This document shows positions 9,107 to 18,991 of a stretch of 58,206 nt of DNA, one piece after another (positions within the stretch are counted from its first letter, which is position 1; every line of letters starts with the position of its first letter). The stretch comes from an uncultured Opitutaceae bacterium. GTDB taxonomy: Bacteria; Verrucomicrobiota; Verrucomicrobiia; Opitutales; Opitutaceae. The stretch covers positions 1-58,206 of the forward strand of contig CAJBES010000200.1 of NCBI GenBank assembly GCA_903952145.1, in the 5' to 3' direction. The notes below the pieces were generated by a model. It did no database searches. It had not been told where the DNA came from and saw nothing but the letters and a program-made list of their open reading frames with translations. The translations under genes were made by a program, and so were the position numbers.

Positions 9107-9964
9107 ATGCTTCACTCTGTCCCTTCTGCTTTTCACCTCGGTTTACGCGCTGCAAGCCGGGCGTTCCTGCCCCTCCTCTTGTCCGCCACCCTGTGGGCTC
9201 AGGGCACTGACCCGACCGGTCCCAATTTCGCGACCAATGAAAGTGCGAACCGAGGTTCGCTGCGGTCGGTGCTCCGCCCGATCTCGGACATCCGCCTGAG
9301 TGCAAAGGCCGCCGGCATTATCGAGCGCTTCCATGTGGAGGAAGGTGCCAGTCTGCGGGCCGGTGATCCGATCCTCTCACTCGACATGGATGCTGAACGG
9401 GCGGAATTGATGCAGACTGAGGCGATGGTGCGTGGCACTCAGGCTGAACTAGAACGGGCCACGGCGGAATATGAAAGAGTCAAGCCCCTCAGCGCAGAGA
9501 ACATCTACAGCGAGAAGCAGCTGTTGGAGGCACGCACCACACAACAGTTGGCGTCCAGCCGGCACGCCCAAGCCGAGGCCGCAGTGGTTTTGGCCCGGGC
9601 ACGGCTGGCGAACCGGACCCTGATCTCACCCATCGACGGCATCTTCCTGAAAACCAACAAGTCGGTGGGAGAAGCGGTGGACCGGTTTGAAACTGTGGCT
9701 CGGGTGGTGGACGCCAGCCGCTTGGAAATGGTAGTCTACGCGGATGCCAAGCACTTTGCAGCTTTGCACCGGATCCAAACCGTGAATGTGAAAGTGTTCA
9801 TCTCATCAAATTCTGAACCTATTGTAAAAGCGGTGGTTGCGCATATAGATCCCATCATTGATCCTTCGAGCGGCACCTTCCGGGTGAAGTTGCTTCTGGC
9901 TGCGGCAGCGGGAGTCGCACCCGGGTATCCTGCGATCCTCCTCCTGCCCGAACTAAGCAATTGA
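9107..9964 (+). CDS. Periplasmic adaptor subunit (HlyD/RND MFP family)
   Basis: A 285-aa protein with an N-terminal signal peptide (hydrophobic stretch RAFLPLLLSATLWAQ). The body is a compact membrane-fusion-protein architecture: first lipoyl half (AKAAGIIERFHVEEGASLRA), an alpha-hairpin of about 70 residues rich in Glu/Ala/Arg, the second lipoyl half (LISPIDGIFLKTNKSVGEAV) and a short beta-barrel. It lacks the longer membrane-proximal domain of many RND adaptors. It is tightly linked to the GAF-HlyD gene upstream and is the third adaptor-type protein of this locus. Expected role: a periplasmic bridge between the M50 membrane protein and the TolC channel. Confidence 0.85.
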   Translation: MLHSVPSAFHLGLRAASRAFLPLLLSATLWAQGTDPTGPNFATNESANRGSLRSVLRPISDIRLSAKAAGIIERFHVEEGASLRAGDPILSLDMDAERAELMQTEAMVRGTQAELERATAEYERVKPLSAENIYSEKQLLEARTTQQLASSRHAQAEAAVVLARARLANRTLISPIDGIFLKTNKSVGEAVDRFETVARVVDASRLEMVVYADAKHFAALHRIQTVNVKVFISSNSEPIVKAVVAHIDPIIDPSSGTFRVKLLLAAAAGVAPGYPAILLLPELSN

Positions 9965-9998
9965 CGCTTTCGAGGAATCCTTAACAATAATCCACCCG

Positions 9999-11297
9999 AT
10001 GGATAACCAGCATATCCAAATCCACCCTCTGCACCTCGAGCTGCTTGAATCCCGCACGCTCCTGGCCGGTGGCTGGGAGGCGGATTTTGCGGCGGTAACG
10101 CCGGCGGTGAGCGGCACCGGTGATTATGCGTTGGCGTTCAACCCGAGGATCGGCAGCAGTGAATTGATCATCACCGGAACCGCGCACAGCAACCTGACCA
10201 TCAACTTCGACATCCTCCCGGCGTTTGTGACGAGCGTGAATATCTCGCACTTCGATGCGGTGCTTTTCACCGGGAGTGACACCCTGACCAAACTGGTGGC
10301 GGCGGACATCGACACCCTGCACGCACCTGGGATCAGCATTAATCTCGGTGTCTACTCTGACCACGTCAACCAACTCACGCTGGCCACCGGCGGCGGGCTG
10401 GCCCTGCTGACCGGCACCAGCACAAAATTGGAAATCGCCAAGCTGGATGGCACCCTCATCATCTCGGATCTGCAGAGCTTGGCCTTGGCCTCGGAAAGCC
10501 CCAACCTGTCCATCGTCAGCCTGAACAGCACCCAGGTGGTCAAGGTGCTCTACGCGCCCGATCAGATCTCCGTCGCCGGACTGACGGATTCGCAGAGCCA
10601 GGTTCTCATGTTGCCGAATGGCGAGGAAACGGCACCCGTAGTTCCGGATCCAGGCGTGGTCGTCATCGTGACCCCCAGCGATTCCACCAACACGCTGTTG
10701 GCCCGCTTGCGCGAACTGATCCGCTCAGGCGTTGGGGATAATGATCAACTGGCGTTCTCCTTGGTCAGCCAGCATGCTTGGCAGGTGGGCGACAGCGAAA
10801 TCCGGCTGGTGGCAACGTCCGGGACGGCTGCGCCCGGATTACTCGAAGCCGGGAAAGCGATCAAGCTTGCCCATGCCGAAATCACCCCGGGCGATTTGGA
10901 TTTGGAGAGCGGAAAATATCAGACGCTTGGCGACATGGAATTGAGCGGCCTGTCCGGGCCCCCTGCCCAGGTGGAATTCACAGATATAGCGATGCCACCG
11001 GGTGATTGGGGAACCGGAGCACCGGCTGTTGCCGATGCGGGCAATGCTTTTGATGTGGCCTTCATGCCGGCTACCGAGGGTGAAGGACTGGATTCCCCCA
11101 AAGGTTACTTCGAATTGCAGGAGTGGTTGCATGACGCTTTGGTGACAGACCCCGTAAATCTCAAAGACCAAATCATGGAACGGATTGCGGCAGAACTGAC
11201 GCCGGGTGAACAAACCGCCTTCCTGCTGGTGGATCCCAAACCTGGGCGGGCCGGCTTGACCCGTAATCGAGAATCCGCGCTGGACAGCTTCGGCTGA
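9999..11297 (+). CDS. LEPR-XLL-motif protein, candidate secreted substrate
   Basis: A 432-aa protein without a Sec-type signal peptide. Near its N-terminus it has the segment LHLELLESRTLLAGG, with L16-E17-S18-R19-T20-L21-L22 matching the L-E-x-R-x-L-L signature (LEPR-XLL domain) of large surface proteins in Verrucomicrobia and Planctomycetes. The rest is low in Cys and Lys and rich in Gly/Thr/Asp/Leu, with repeated beta-strand patterns like an extracellular beta-helix or adhesin. It starts 34 bp after the adaptor gene and is followed within about 11 bp by a giant glycosyltransferase gene. Inference: this is the cargo of the adjacent export machine and may be glycosylated. Confidence 0.7.
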   Translation: MDNQHIQIHPLHLELLESRTLLAGGWEADFAAVTPAVSGTGDYALAFNPRIGSSELIITGTAHSNLTINFDILPAFVTSVNISHFDAVLFTGSDTLTKLVAADIDTLHAPGISINLGVYSDHVNQLTLATGGGLALLTGTSTKLEIAKLDGTLIISDLQSLALASESPNLSIVSLNSTQVVKVLYAPDQISVAGLTDSQSQVLMLPNGEETAPVVPDPGVVVIVTPSDSTNTLLARLRELIRSGVGDNDQLAFSLVSQHAWQVGDSEIRLVATSGTAAPGLLEAGKAIKLAHAEITPGDLDLESGKYQTLGDMELSGLSGPPAQVEFTDIAMPPGDWGTGAPAVADAGNAFDVAFMPATEGEGLDSPKGYFELQEWLHDALVTDPVNLKDQIMERIAAELTPGEQTAFLLVDPKPGRAGLTRNRESALDSFG

Positions 11298-11308
11298 GGC
11301 CCTTGGGG

Positions 11309-14300
11309 ATGAAGCCGGCCCCGACTGCGCTTGAGTCCCGGCCACCAGCGGCGACCCGCACGGCCGGGCAACCCACCGAACTGCCAGAGCAGACCCGAAG
11401 GCATGGCCCGGCCCGCTTGAACGTGCTTTTCGTCAATTATGGCGATTTTACCACCAACAGCCTCAATCATATCGGGGAGTTCGCAAATCGGCTGACGGAT
11501 CTCGGACACACCTGTGTGCTGGCAGTGCCTTCAGGAATCGAGACCCTGCGTGTGGTCCGCGCCCCCCGCTTCCGCGCCGCGACCTACTCCGAGGTGCTCG
11601 CTTCACCAGCCGCCTGTTTCCCCAACGGGCACCCGGCCGACGTACTGCATGCGTGGACCCCCCGTGAGGGTGTGCGCAAGTTTGTGATCGCCCATCAGCG
11701 GCAATCACCCGCCACCCGCGTCATCGTGCACCTGGAGGACAATGAGGATTACCTGCTCGAGGCGTTCGGCGGTCTGCCTTTGCCCAAGCTGCGAGAATTG
11801 CCCCAGCAGGCATTCCCCTTCCCGCTCGTCGACGGGCTGTCGCATCCGGTGCGCTACCGGCAGTTGCTGCAACTGGCAGACGCGGTCACAGTGATTGTGG
11901 ACCGGCTGAATGAGTTCGTTCCGCCAGGGTCGCCCGTGCATCGACTGGAGCCCGGCGTGGATTTTTCCCTCTACCAACCCCTGGCCGCCGACCCGGAACT
12001 CCGCCGCGACCTCGGGCTCCACCAGGAAGAGAAGGTGGTGGTCTTCACCGGCAGCGTGACGTACGCCAATGCACCTGAAATGCAGGAGCTCTACCAGGCC
12101 GTGCAGGCACTCAATGCAGGTGGCATCCGGGTGCGGCTCGTGCGCACGGGTGTGACCAACCCGGAATTCGCCGCAACCATTGGCAGCGAAGTCGCTTCTC
12201 ATGTGATCGAGCTTGGTTTTGTGGAAAAGGAACGGCTGCCGCGCCTCCTGGCCCTGGCCGATGTCCTGGTGCAACCCGGCCGCGCGGGGCCCTTCAATGA
12301 CTACCGCCTGCCCTCCAAGCTGCCCGAGTTCCTCGCCGCCGGGCGCCCGGTTGTGCTGCCAGCCTGCAACATCGGCGGCGACCTGGTGGACGGTCAGGAC
12401 GCCATTCTGCTGCGCCACGGCACCGCGGAGGAGATCGCTGCCGCCTGCCGGCGGGTGTTCGCCGACCCCGGCCTCGCGGTGCAACTTGCACAGCGTGGCA
12501 TGGAGTTTGCACGCCGCCGATTCGACTTGGCGGCAAACAGCCAGGCCCTGCAGGCTTTCTACGTGCGCATCACCGCCATGCCGGCCAGGACCGCATGGGC
12601 CAAGCTGGCCGGACTGCATGAAACTGAACTGCCGCTGGTGATGGAAAACCTGTCGGCCACTGATCTGGAAAAACAGCTGCCCGACCTATCACGTGCAGTC
12701 AGACAACTGGATGCGGACCTGCATGAACGCGGAAACGCACTCCTCGCCCTTCGCCGCCACGCGACCGGACTTGAATTCACCCGCGACACTCTTGAGTCCA
12801 CCCGCGACACTTTACTGCGGGACATCGTCACCGTCCGGGCACACGCCACCGAACACGCCCTCCAACTCGAAAACGAGAACCGGCGCATCCAGGCCAGGTC
12901 CAACGAAGCCATCGGCCGCGTCCGCCGCCAGCTCGAAGACCTCACGGTCACCGCCGAACGTGAAATCACCCACCTCCAGGACGAGCTTTACCAAAGTGAA
13001 TATCGCCTGCTGCGTCTGCGATCGTCGTTGTCGTGGCGGGCGACCGCCTGGTTGCGGGCGCTGCGCCGGGCGCTGATTGACCCGCTGTTCGGACAGCGCC
13101 AGCCTTCCCCTCCCCCGCCGCCAGTGTCGCGTCGGCTCGTCCAGCACTCCGCCGGGGATTGTTCGTTTGCGCCGCTTCCGTCTAAAATCCGCTACCACCT
13201 CGATGCACCGCGCCAATGGCCCAAGCAGGCGCACGAACTTGTGATCCGCGGTTGGGCCGTGTTCGAGAGTGAGAAGATTGCGCTGCAAGATGTGCGGGCC
13301 CGGATTGGCGACCGGCTCTACCCCGGCCAGCACGGACTTGCCCGCACGGATGTTGGCAACCAGTTGCCACAATGGGCGGGGGCCAAACTCTCCGGTTTCA
13401 GGATCACTGTCGCACTTCATCCCTCCGACGATCAGGCCGTCCTCGAAGCCCTCGGCGCTGACGGCAACTGGTGCGTCTTCCACACCCAATCACTCGGTCA
13501 GGGCTCCTCCGCCATGCCGGGCACTTATTCGCACTGGGTGGCAATCAATGACACCGTCTCACCCGCGACACTTGCGGCCCTCACTTCTGCCGCTGCTCAC
13601 TGGCAATCACGACCACTGATCTCGCTGCTCATGCCGGTCTATGACCCGCCGGAGCGCTGGCTCATGCGCGCCATCGAGTCGGTCTGCGCCCAATCCTACC
13701 CGCACTGGGAGCTCTGCATCGCCGACGACGCCTCAACGCAGCCGCACGTCCGCACCATGCTCGAACGTGCCGCCGCCAATGATCCGCGCATCAAGCTCAT
13801 CAGGCGCACTGAAAACGGCCACATCTCGGCCGCTTCCAACTCCGCCCTCGAGCTCGTGACCGGCGAATTTTGCGGCCTCTTCGACCACGACGATGAACTC
13901 GCGCCGCACGCGCTCCATTGCGTCGCTGAAACCCTGCGCGCCCATCCCGACGCCGAGGTCGTCTACACCGACGAAGACAAGCTCGACGAGAACGGCGCCC
14001 GCTTCGACCCGCACTTCAAACCCGACTGGAACCCGGACTTGCTCACCAGCCAGAATTACTTCTCGCACCTCACGGTCTATCGCACCGCCGCAATCCGCAC
14101 CGCAGGCGGATTCCGCCGCGGCTTCGAAGGCGCGCAAGACTGGGACCTTGCACTCCGTATCACGGAAGTGACTCCCGCCGATCGCATCCACCACATCCCG
14201 CGTGTCCTCTATCGCTGGCGCGCCATTGATGGCTCCACCGCCATGCAGCTCGAGGACAAAGGCTACGCCACGGATGCCGCCCGCCGTGCGCTCGAGGATC

Positions 14301-15250
14301 ACTTCGGGCGCACCCGCGAAAAAATTACTCTCGGACAGACGTCCGGCCGCCACTGGCATGTCCGCCGCCCCCGGCCCGAGCCGGCCCCGCTCGTCACCCT
14401 CATCATCCCGACCCGCAACCGCCGCGAACTGCTCGTCGCCTGCGTCGAGAGCATCCGGGCGAAGACGGCCTACCCGAATTACGAATTCCTCATTGCCGAC
14501 AACGATTCCGACGACCCCGAACTGCTCGCGTTCTACGAGCGGATGACGGCCGCCGGCCGGTTCGAGGTGCTGGCCTGCCCCGGCCCGTTCAACTACTCCG
14601 CCATCAATAACACCGCCGTTGCCCGCGCCCGCGGCGAACTGGTCGGCCTGCTCAACAACGACCTCGAGGTGTTGGCCGCCGGGTGGCTCGACGAGATGGT
14701 CGCACACGCCGTGCGGCCGGACATCGGCGGTGTCGGCGCCAAACTCTACTACCCGGATCTCCGCATCCAGCACGCCGGCGTCATCACCGGCTTGGGCGGC
14801 GTCGCGGGGCATGCGTTCAAGGGTTTCCACCGCGACGAACCGGGCACGCCCCAGTTTCGTCCGCATGTCGTGCAGAATGTAACCGCCGTGACCGCCGCCT
14901 GTCTGGTCATCCGCAAGTCAGTCTACCTCCAAGTCGGTGGTTTCGACGAAAACGACCTCGCCGTCGCTTTCAATGACGTCGATTTCTGCCTGAAGGTGCA
15001 GGCGGCCGGCTACCGCAACCTGTTCACGCCATTTGCAGAGCTGATCCATCACGAATCCGCCAGCCGCGGCGCCGAGGACACGCCGGAAAAAATCCGCCGC
15101 TTCCAGCGCGAGATCGCAAGCATCAAGGCCCGCTGGGGCGACCGCCTGCTCAACGACCCCGCCTACAACCCGAATCTCACACTGGATTCCGAGGATTTCG
15201 CCCTCGCCTACCCGCCGCGCGTGCCGCCACTCAGTGGGCGGCCGACCTGA
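11309..15250 (+). CDS. Multidomain glycosyltransferase GT4 / coiled coil / GT2 / GT2
   Basis: About 1313 aa from the ATG at 11309 (an in-frame TTG lies at 11303). Domain order: a GT4-type transferase at about 35-420 (Rossmann start LNVLFVNYGDF; C-half VVVFTGSVTYANAPEM and DYRLPSKLPEFLAAGRPVV); a charged coiled coil at about 445-570; then two GT-A/GT2 domains. The first starts near 770 (LISLLMPVYDPPERW) and carries YTDEDKLDENGARFDPHFKP, diagnostic of rhamnosyltransferase-like GT2. The second starts near 1029 (LVTLIIPTRNRREL) and has LNNDLEVL. No signal peptide, so probably cytosolic, building a surface glycan. Only about 11 bp separates it from the LEPR-XLL protein gene, so the two are probably co-transcribed. 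Confidence 0.88.
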   Translation: MKPAPTALESRPPAATRTAGQPTELPEQTRRHGPARLNVLFVNYGDFTTNSLNHIGEFANRLTDLGHTCVLAVPSGIETLRVVRAPRFRAATYSEVLASPAACFPNGHPADVLHAWTPREGVRKFVIAHQRQSPATRVIVHLEDNEDYLLEAFGGLPLPKLRELPQQAFPFPLVDGLSHPVRYRQLLQLADAVTVIVDRLNEFVPPGSPVHRLEPGVDFSLYQPLAADPELRRDLGLHQEEKVVVFTGSVTYANAPEMQELYQAVQALNAGGIRVRLVRTGVTNPEFAATIGSEVASHVIELGFVEKERLPRLLALADVLVQPGRAGPFNDYRLPSKLPEFLAAGRPVVLPACNIGGDLVDGQDAILLRHGTAEEIAAACRRVFADPGLAVQLAQRGMEFARRRFDLAANSQALQAFYVRITAMPARTAWAKLAGLHETELPLVMENLSATDLEKQLPDLSRAVRQLDADLHERGNALLALRRHATGLEFTRDTLESTRDTLLRDIVTVRAHATEHALQLENENRRIQARSNEAIGRVRRQLEDLTVTAEREITHLQDELYQSEYRLLRLRSSLSWRATAWLRALRRALIDPLFGQRQPSPPPPPVSRRLVQHSAGDCSFAPLPSKIRYHLDAPRQWPKQAHELVIRGWAVFESEKIALQDVRARIGDRLYPGQHGLARTDVGNQLPQWAGAKLSGFRITVALHPSDDQAVLEALGADGNWCVFHTQSLGQGSSAMPGTYSHWVAINDTVSPATLAALTSAAAHWQSRPLISLLMPVYDPPERWLMRAIESVCAQSYPHWELCIADDASTQPHVRTMLERAAANDPRIKLIRRTENGHISAASNSALELVTGEFCGLFDHDDELAPHALHCVAETLRAHPDAEVVYTDEDKLDENGARFDPHFKPDWNPDLLTSQNYFSHLTVYRTAAIRTAGGFRRGFEGAQDWDLALRITEVTPADRIHHIPRVLYRWRAIDGSTAMQLEDKGYATDAARRALEDHFGRTREKITLGQTSGRHWHVRRPRPEPAPLVTLIIPTRNRRELLVACVESIRAKTAYPNYEFLIADNDSDDPELLAFYERMTAAGRFEVLACPGPFNYSAINNTAVARARGELVGLLNNDLEVLAAGWLDEMVAHAVRPDIGGVGAKLYYPDLRIQHAGVITGLGGVAGHAFKGFHRDEPGTPQFRPHVVQNVTAVTAACLVIRKSVYLQVGGFDENDLAVAFNDVDFCLKVQAAGYRNLFTPFAELIHHESASRGAEDTPEKIRRFQREIASIKARWGDRLLNDPAYNPNLTLDSEDFALAYPPRVPPLSGRPT

Positions 15251-15360
15251 TAGGAGTGCCGGGCCCTCCGTCGCAGCTGCCATCGACGGATGCCATCTCA
15301 TCCTGTTGCATGCACCTTCGCACATGGGGACAGGTGCCGAACGGCATGCCGCTAGCGTAA

Positions 15361-16800
15361 GTGAACCGTTCCCTGTGGGTACAGAAAGGTGGACAACCGC
15401 GGAGAAATCGCCGACTTGAATGTCCCACCGTGGAGTCCTCGCCGCCCCATAAATTTCCGAACAATCTTTGGATCAGACTGGGGCTGGCCGCCGTCGCTGT
15501 CCTGACCGTGCTGCTGGCGGTCCACCGCTTGGATTTCGTCAGTGCGAACACCGTGAACATACTGTACTGGGACCAGTGGGACATCTACGACCCGCTCTTC
15601 CGCGGCGACGGCTGGTGGGGCCTTTTTTCGCACCAGCACGGTCCGCACCGGCAGGGAGTCGGTTTTCTGGCCACGGCGGGACTGGCCCGCCTCACACAGT
15701 GGGATTCGCGCGGCGATGCACTGCTGACTGTCGCCGCCACCATCGCCGCTGCGCTCTGTGCGTTTCCGCTGGCGCGTCGTTGCGGCGCCCGCTCGGGGAT
15801 CGCGCTGGTCACCGTGCCTCTGATTTTTCTCACCATGCGCCAGTTCGAGGCCTGGATCGGGCCCGCCAACCCGTCGCACGGCGCCTTTCCCATCCTGCTG
15901 ACGCTGCTTTACGGGCTGACTTGGTTTCTTCGCTCCCCGGTGTGGCGGCTGGTGTTGCAGGTGGTGCTGACCCTGGGCCTCGTCTTTACGGGCTTCGGTC
16001 TGTTTGCCGGGGCGCTGAGCCCGGTCCTGCTCGGCATCGAAGCATGGCGGCACTGGCGCAAACGGGCGCTTCGTCCGGCGATCTTCGCCGCGGTTGCCTG
16101 CCTGCTGACACTCGGCGTCTGGGTGCTGTTCTTCATCGGCTACAAGAACCAGCCGGCCGTGGCGGGATTCCATTTTCCCCACGAGCGGCCCATCGAATAC
16201 GGTTACTTCGCGGCGCTGATGCTGGCGAGTTACTTCGGCTGGCATGGACATCTCACGCTCGATCTCGCCGGGGGGTTCGCATTCCTGGGGCTCCTCCTGA
16301 TCGTCGCCGTCGTTCACGGCATCCGGATCCTGCGGAAGTCACCAACGGAGGAACCGGCCAGCGCGATCCTGCTGATCCTTGCCGCCGGGACGCTGCTCTA
16401 CTGCATCAACACCGCGGTAGGACGCGTCGTCCTCGGCTGGCAGGAGGCGCCCTACGCACCGCGCTACGTCACCCTCATCGCCCCCGGCATCCTGGCGCTC
16501 TACCTGCAGGCCGAACGCCTCACCTTACAACACATCCGCAACGCCTGCTGGGCGGCCCTGCTCGCACTCGTTGCCTGGAGCGGGCTCGTGCTCAACCCCG
16601 GTGACCGCGAAGCAGCCGCCTGGTATCGGCGCGGCCGGGAAAAGTGGAAGAATGTCTACCTGACCACCGGCAGCCAGCATGAGGCCAACGTCGCCTCCTC
16701 ACCCGACCAAGGTTTCACCATCCACCCGGGTGATCTCACGGCCAAGCTCAGCTATCTCCGCGAGCACCACCTGAACCTGTTTGCTCCCGGCCAGCCCTGA
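15361..16800 (+). CDS. Multi-pass membrane protein, possibly GT-C-like
   Basis: About 479 aa from a GTG at 15361; an in-frame GTG at 15430 would remove a charged 23-residue leader and is equally plausible. About eleven hydrophobic helices are visible. The first extracytoplasmic loop has acidic/aromatic residues (YWDQWDIYDPLF, then HQHGPHRQG), a feature shared with GT-C glycosyltransferases that use lipid-linked sugars. I do not recognise a specific family. It sits between a large glycosyltransferase and two further membrane proteins, so a role in assembling or transferring a surface glycan is likely but inferred from context. Confidence 0.7.
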   Translation: MNRSLWVQKGGQPRRNRRLECPTVESSPPHKFPNNLWIRLGLAAVAVLTVLLAVHRLDFVSANTVNILYWDQWDIYDPLFRGDGWWGLFSHQHGPHRQGVGFLATAGLARLTQWDSRGDALLTVAATIAAALCAFPLARRCGARSGIALVTVPLIFLTMRQFEAWIGPANPSHGAFPILLTLLYGLTWFLRSPVWRLVLQVVLTLGLVFTGFGLFAGALSPVLLGIEAWRHWRKRALRPAIFAAVACLLTLGVWVLFFIGYKNQPAVAGFHFPHERPIEYGYFAALMLASYFGWHGHLTLDLAGGFAFLGLLLIVAVVHGIRILRKSPTEEPASAILLILAAGTLLYCINTAVGRVVLGWQEAPYAPRYVTLIAPGILALYLQAERLTLQHIRNACWAALLALVAWSGLVLNPGDREAAAWYRRGREKWKNVYLTTGSQHEANVASSPDQGFTIHPGDLTAKLSYLREHHLNLFAPGQP

Positions 16801-16807
16801 TCCGCCC

Positions 16808-18982
16808 ATGCACCGGCTGGTTGTTTTCCTTGCTCTGCTCAGTCTCGGCTCCGTTTCCGCCAGCGCGGCACCACCGCGACTGACCGGTGCATTCAAGGAT
16901 TCGGGCGAGGCAGCGGCCCGGCGCAGCGGCTCGGCGCCGGGAATGATCTGGGACTCCGCCCATCCCGACGGCAGCGCCCAGGGCCGGCTCGAACTGCCGC
17001 TGGCGTCGCTGCCGACTGTCCTTGAACTTAACACTGCAGGCTACCCCGACAATGGCCCGCTGCGTCTGATTCTCGAGAGTCCCGACGGCACCCGTCAGTT
17101 GAAGCTCGGCTTCCGTTCGCCACCCGGTTCGGACTGGACCTTGCACCGCTGGACTATACCCGCCGAGTGGCGCGGCCAGCCCGCTGTGCTCATTGCCCGC
17201 GATCAATCGACCGAACAGTGGATCGGCGTCGGCCTCCCGCCGAGCGCCGCCACCACCCGCAGCGCCAACTGGTTCGCGTTGGGCAGCACGCTGGGCGCGA
17301 CGCTCCTCACCGTGCTGCCGTTCTTCATCGCGCTGTTTCTGCTCCGGCCGAGATTCGGCGCCGATCCGCCCCTGCAGATCACGCTCGCGCTCGCGGGCTC
17401 GGGGGTTTTCGCACTGACGGTGTTCTTCGGCTTCTACTTCAGCCACGCCCTCGGCCGCGGCCTGTTGCTCGCGGGAACAGTCGCCGCGCTCTTTGCCGCC
17501 TGGCGCTGGTGGCGGCAGCGCCACGGCTGGCGCACCGATCTCGCGCCGCTGGCCGCGACCTTCCTACTGATGTTTGTGCTCGCAGGCATCACCTTCCTCT
17601 ATGGCGGCAGCCAGTCGGCCGGGGAAGTGCCGGCCGGTCGCCACGACCTCAATCTCCCTTCGGACAACTCGATCCCCGAGTATTTCTCCGAAAAAATCTT
17701 CCACCGCCAGCCGTTGCAGCCGTTCCTCATCGACTGGCTGACCAGCGACCGGCCGCCGCTGCAAACAGGGTATCTGCTTCAGTCCCGGACGCTCGTCAGC
17801 GAACCACCCGGTCGCCTCGCCGCCGCCATCGCATGCCAGTTGGCGGTCTATGTGGGCCTGTGGGTGCTGATTGGAGCCATCGGTCTTCCCCGCCGGCTCG
17901 CCCAACTCACCCTGCTCGTCTGCGCAACGTCGGGATTCTTCGTTCTCAACTCCCTCTTTGCCTGGCCCAAGCTGCTCCCCGCCGGGTTCCTGCTCGCGAT
18001 CGCAGGGCTGCTTTACCGGCTGGCCCGTGAAAAGCGTCGTGCTGCGCCGGCCGAGATCCTGGCCCTCGGCGCGTGTGCAGCTTTGGCCATGCTCGGGCAC
18101 GGCGGCAGCTTTTTCGGGCTCGTCGCCCTCGGCTTCGTGCATTTGGCGTGGCACGGCGGCTGGCGGGATGTCCGTCTGCTTGCCGGCAGCGCGGCGGTCG
18201 CGGCAGTTGTCTTCGCCCCGTGGCTGGCCTATCAGAAACTTGTCGACCCGCCCGGCGACCGGCTCGTGAAATACCACCTGGCCGGACGCACCGCCATCGA
18301 TCCGCGCGGCTCGCTGACCGTAATCGCCGAGGCCTACCGGCAGACGCCGGCTGCGGAGATTCTTCGCCACAAGCTCTCCAACTTCCGGGTGCTCGCCGGC
18401 GACTTCACCCATACCCTCCCGAGTCTCGCCCGCGCTGCCTGGGAGGCCGCTGCCGGCAACTGGCGGCGGGCTTGGTGGCGCACGGCCAATGCTCTGCAGG
18501 GCGGCATGTTCTTCCACCTGCTCCAACTGCTCGGCGTGCTTTCGCCCGGGCTCCTCGGCCTCTGGTTCGGGCGAAAGAAACACCCTGCCTGGGTCGCCGC
18601 AGGCTGGTATTGCGTGCAGATCGCAGTGGCGAGCGTCGTCGTCTGGAGCCTGCTCATGTTCGGACCCGAAGGCACTGTCGTCCACCAAGGCACCTACCTC
18701 ACCGGAGCGCTGCTGCTCGTCGCCTGTGTGCTCGGGCTGTTCGCCGCCGGTCCCGCCGGGTGGCGTTGGACGCTCCTCGGGCTGCATGTCCTGCTTTTCG
18801 CGGGACTCTGGGTTTTCTCGCCAACCTGGAATCCCTGGCAGCGCGTGCTGCGCCCCGGAATCGATTCCTTTTGGCTGATCGTGTTGTTCGCCAGCGCCGC
18901 CGCCGTCCTCTGGGTCGGCCGGAAACTCCCGGTCGGCACTGCCGACGAGGCCGGCGCAGACCGCCACACTGAAACCACCTGA
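16808..18982 (+). CDS. Membrane protein with signal peptide and N-terminal soluble domain
   Basis: About 724 aa. The ATG at 16808 is preferred because it opens directly on a signal peptide (MHRLVVFLALLSLGSVSASA) and lies 7 bp after the previous stop. Residues about 20-150 look like an extracytoplasmic beta-sandwich. The remainder is polytopic, with roughly a dozen hydrophobic helices broken by a loop containing HDLNLPSDNSIPEYFSEKIF. This arrangement resembles integral membrane glycosyltransferase-like proteins of surface polysaccharide loci, but I cannot name the family. Co-directional with the neighbouring genes at 15361 and 19181. Confidence 0.7.
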   Translation: MHRLVVFLALLSLGSVSASAAPPRLTGAFKDSGEAAARRSGSAPGMIWDSAHPDGSAQGRLELPLASLPTVLELNTAGYPDNGPLRLILESPDGTRQLKLGFRSPPGSDWTLHRWTIPAEWRGQPAVLIARDQSTEQWIGVGLPPSAATTRSANWFALGSTLGATLLTVLPFFIALFLLRPRFGADPPLQITLALAGSGVFALTVFFGFYFSHALGRGLLLAGTVAALFAAWRWWRQRHGWRTDLAPLAATFLLMFVLAGITFLYGGSQSAGEVPAGRHDLNLPSDNSIPEYFSEKIFHRQPLQPFLIDWLTSDRPPLQTGYLLQSRTLVSEPPGRLAAAIACQLAVYVGLWVLIGAIGLPRRLAQLTLLVCATSGFFVLNSLFAWPKLLPAGFLLAIAGLLYRLAREKRRAAPAEILALGACAALAMLGHGGSFFGLVALGFVHLAWHGGWRDVRLLAGSAAVAAVVFAPWLAYQKLVDPPGDRLVKYHLAGRTAIDPRGSLTVIAEAYRQTPAAEILRHKLSNFRVLAGDFTHTLPSLARAAWEAAAGNWRRAWWRTANALQGGMFFHLLQLLGVLSPGLLGLWFGRKKHPAWVAAGWYCVQIAVASVVVWSLLMFGPEGTVVHQGTYLTGALLLVACVLGLFAAGPAGWRWTLLGLHVLLFAGLWVFSPTWNPWQRVLRPGIDSFWLIVLFASAAAVLWVGRKLPVGTADEAGADRHTETT

Positions 18983-18991
18983 TGGTGAACT

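Noticed and set aside
15290-15350. Short inverted repeats such as CGGCATGCCG near the 15.3 kb gap, considered as a terminator
   Set aside because: Arms are short and no T-run follows; chance occurrence is likely in GC-rich DNA.
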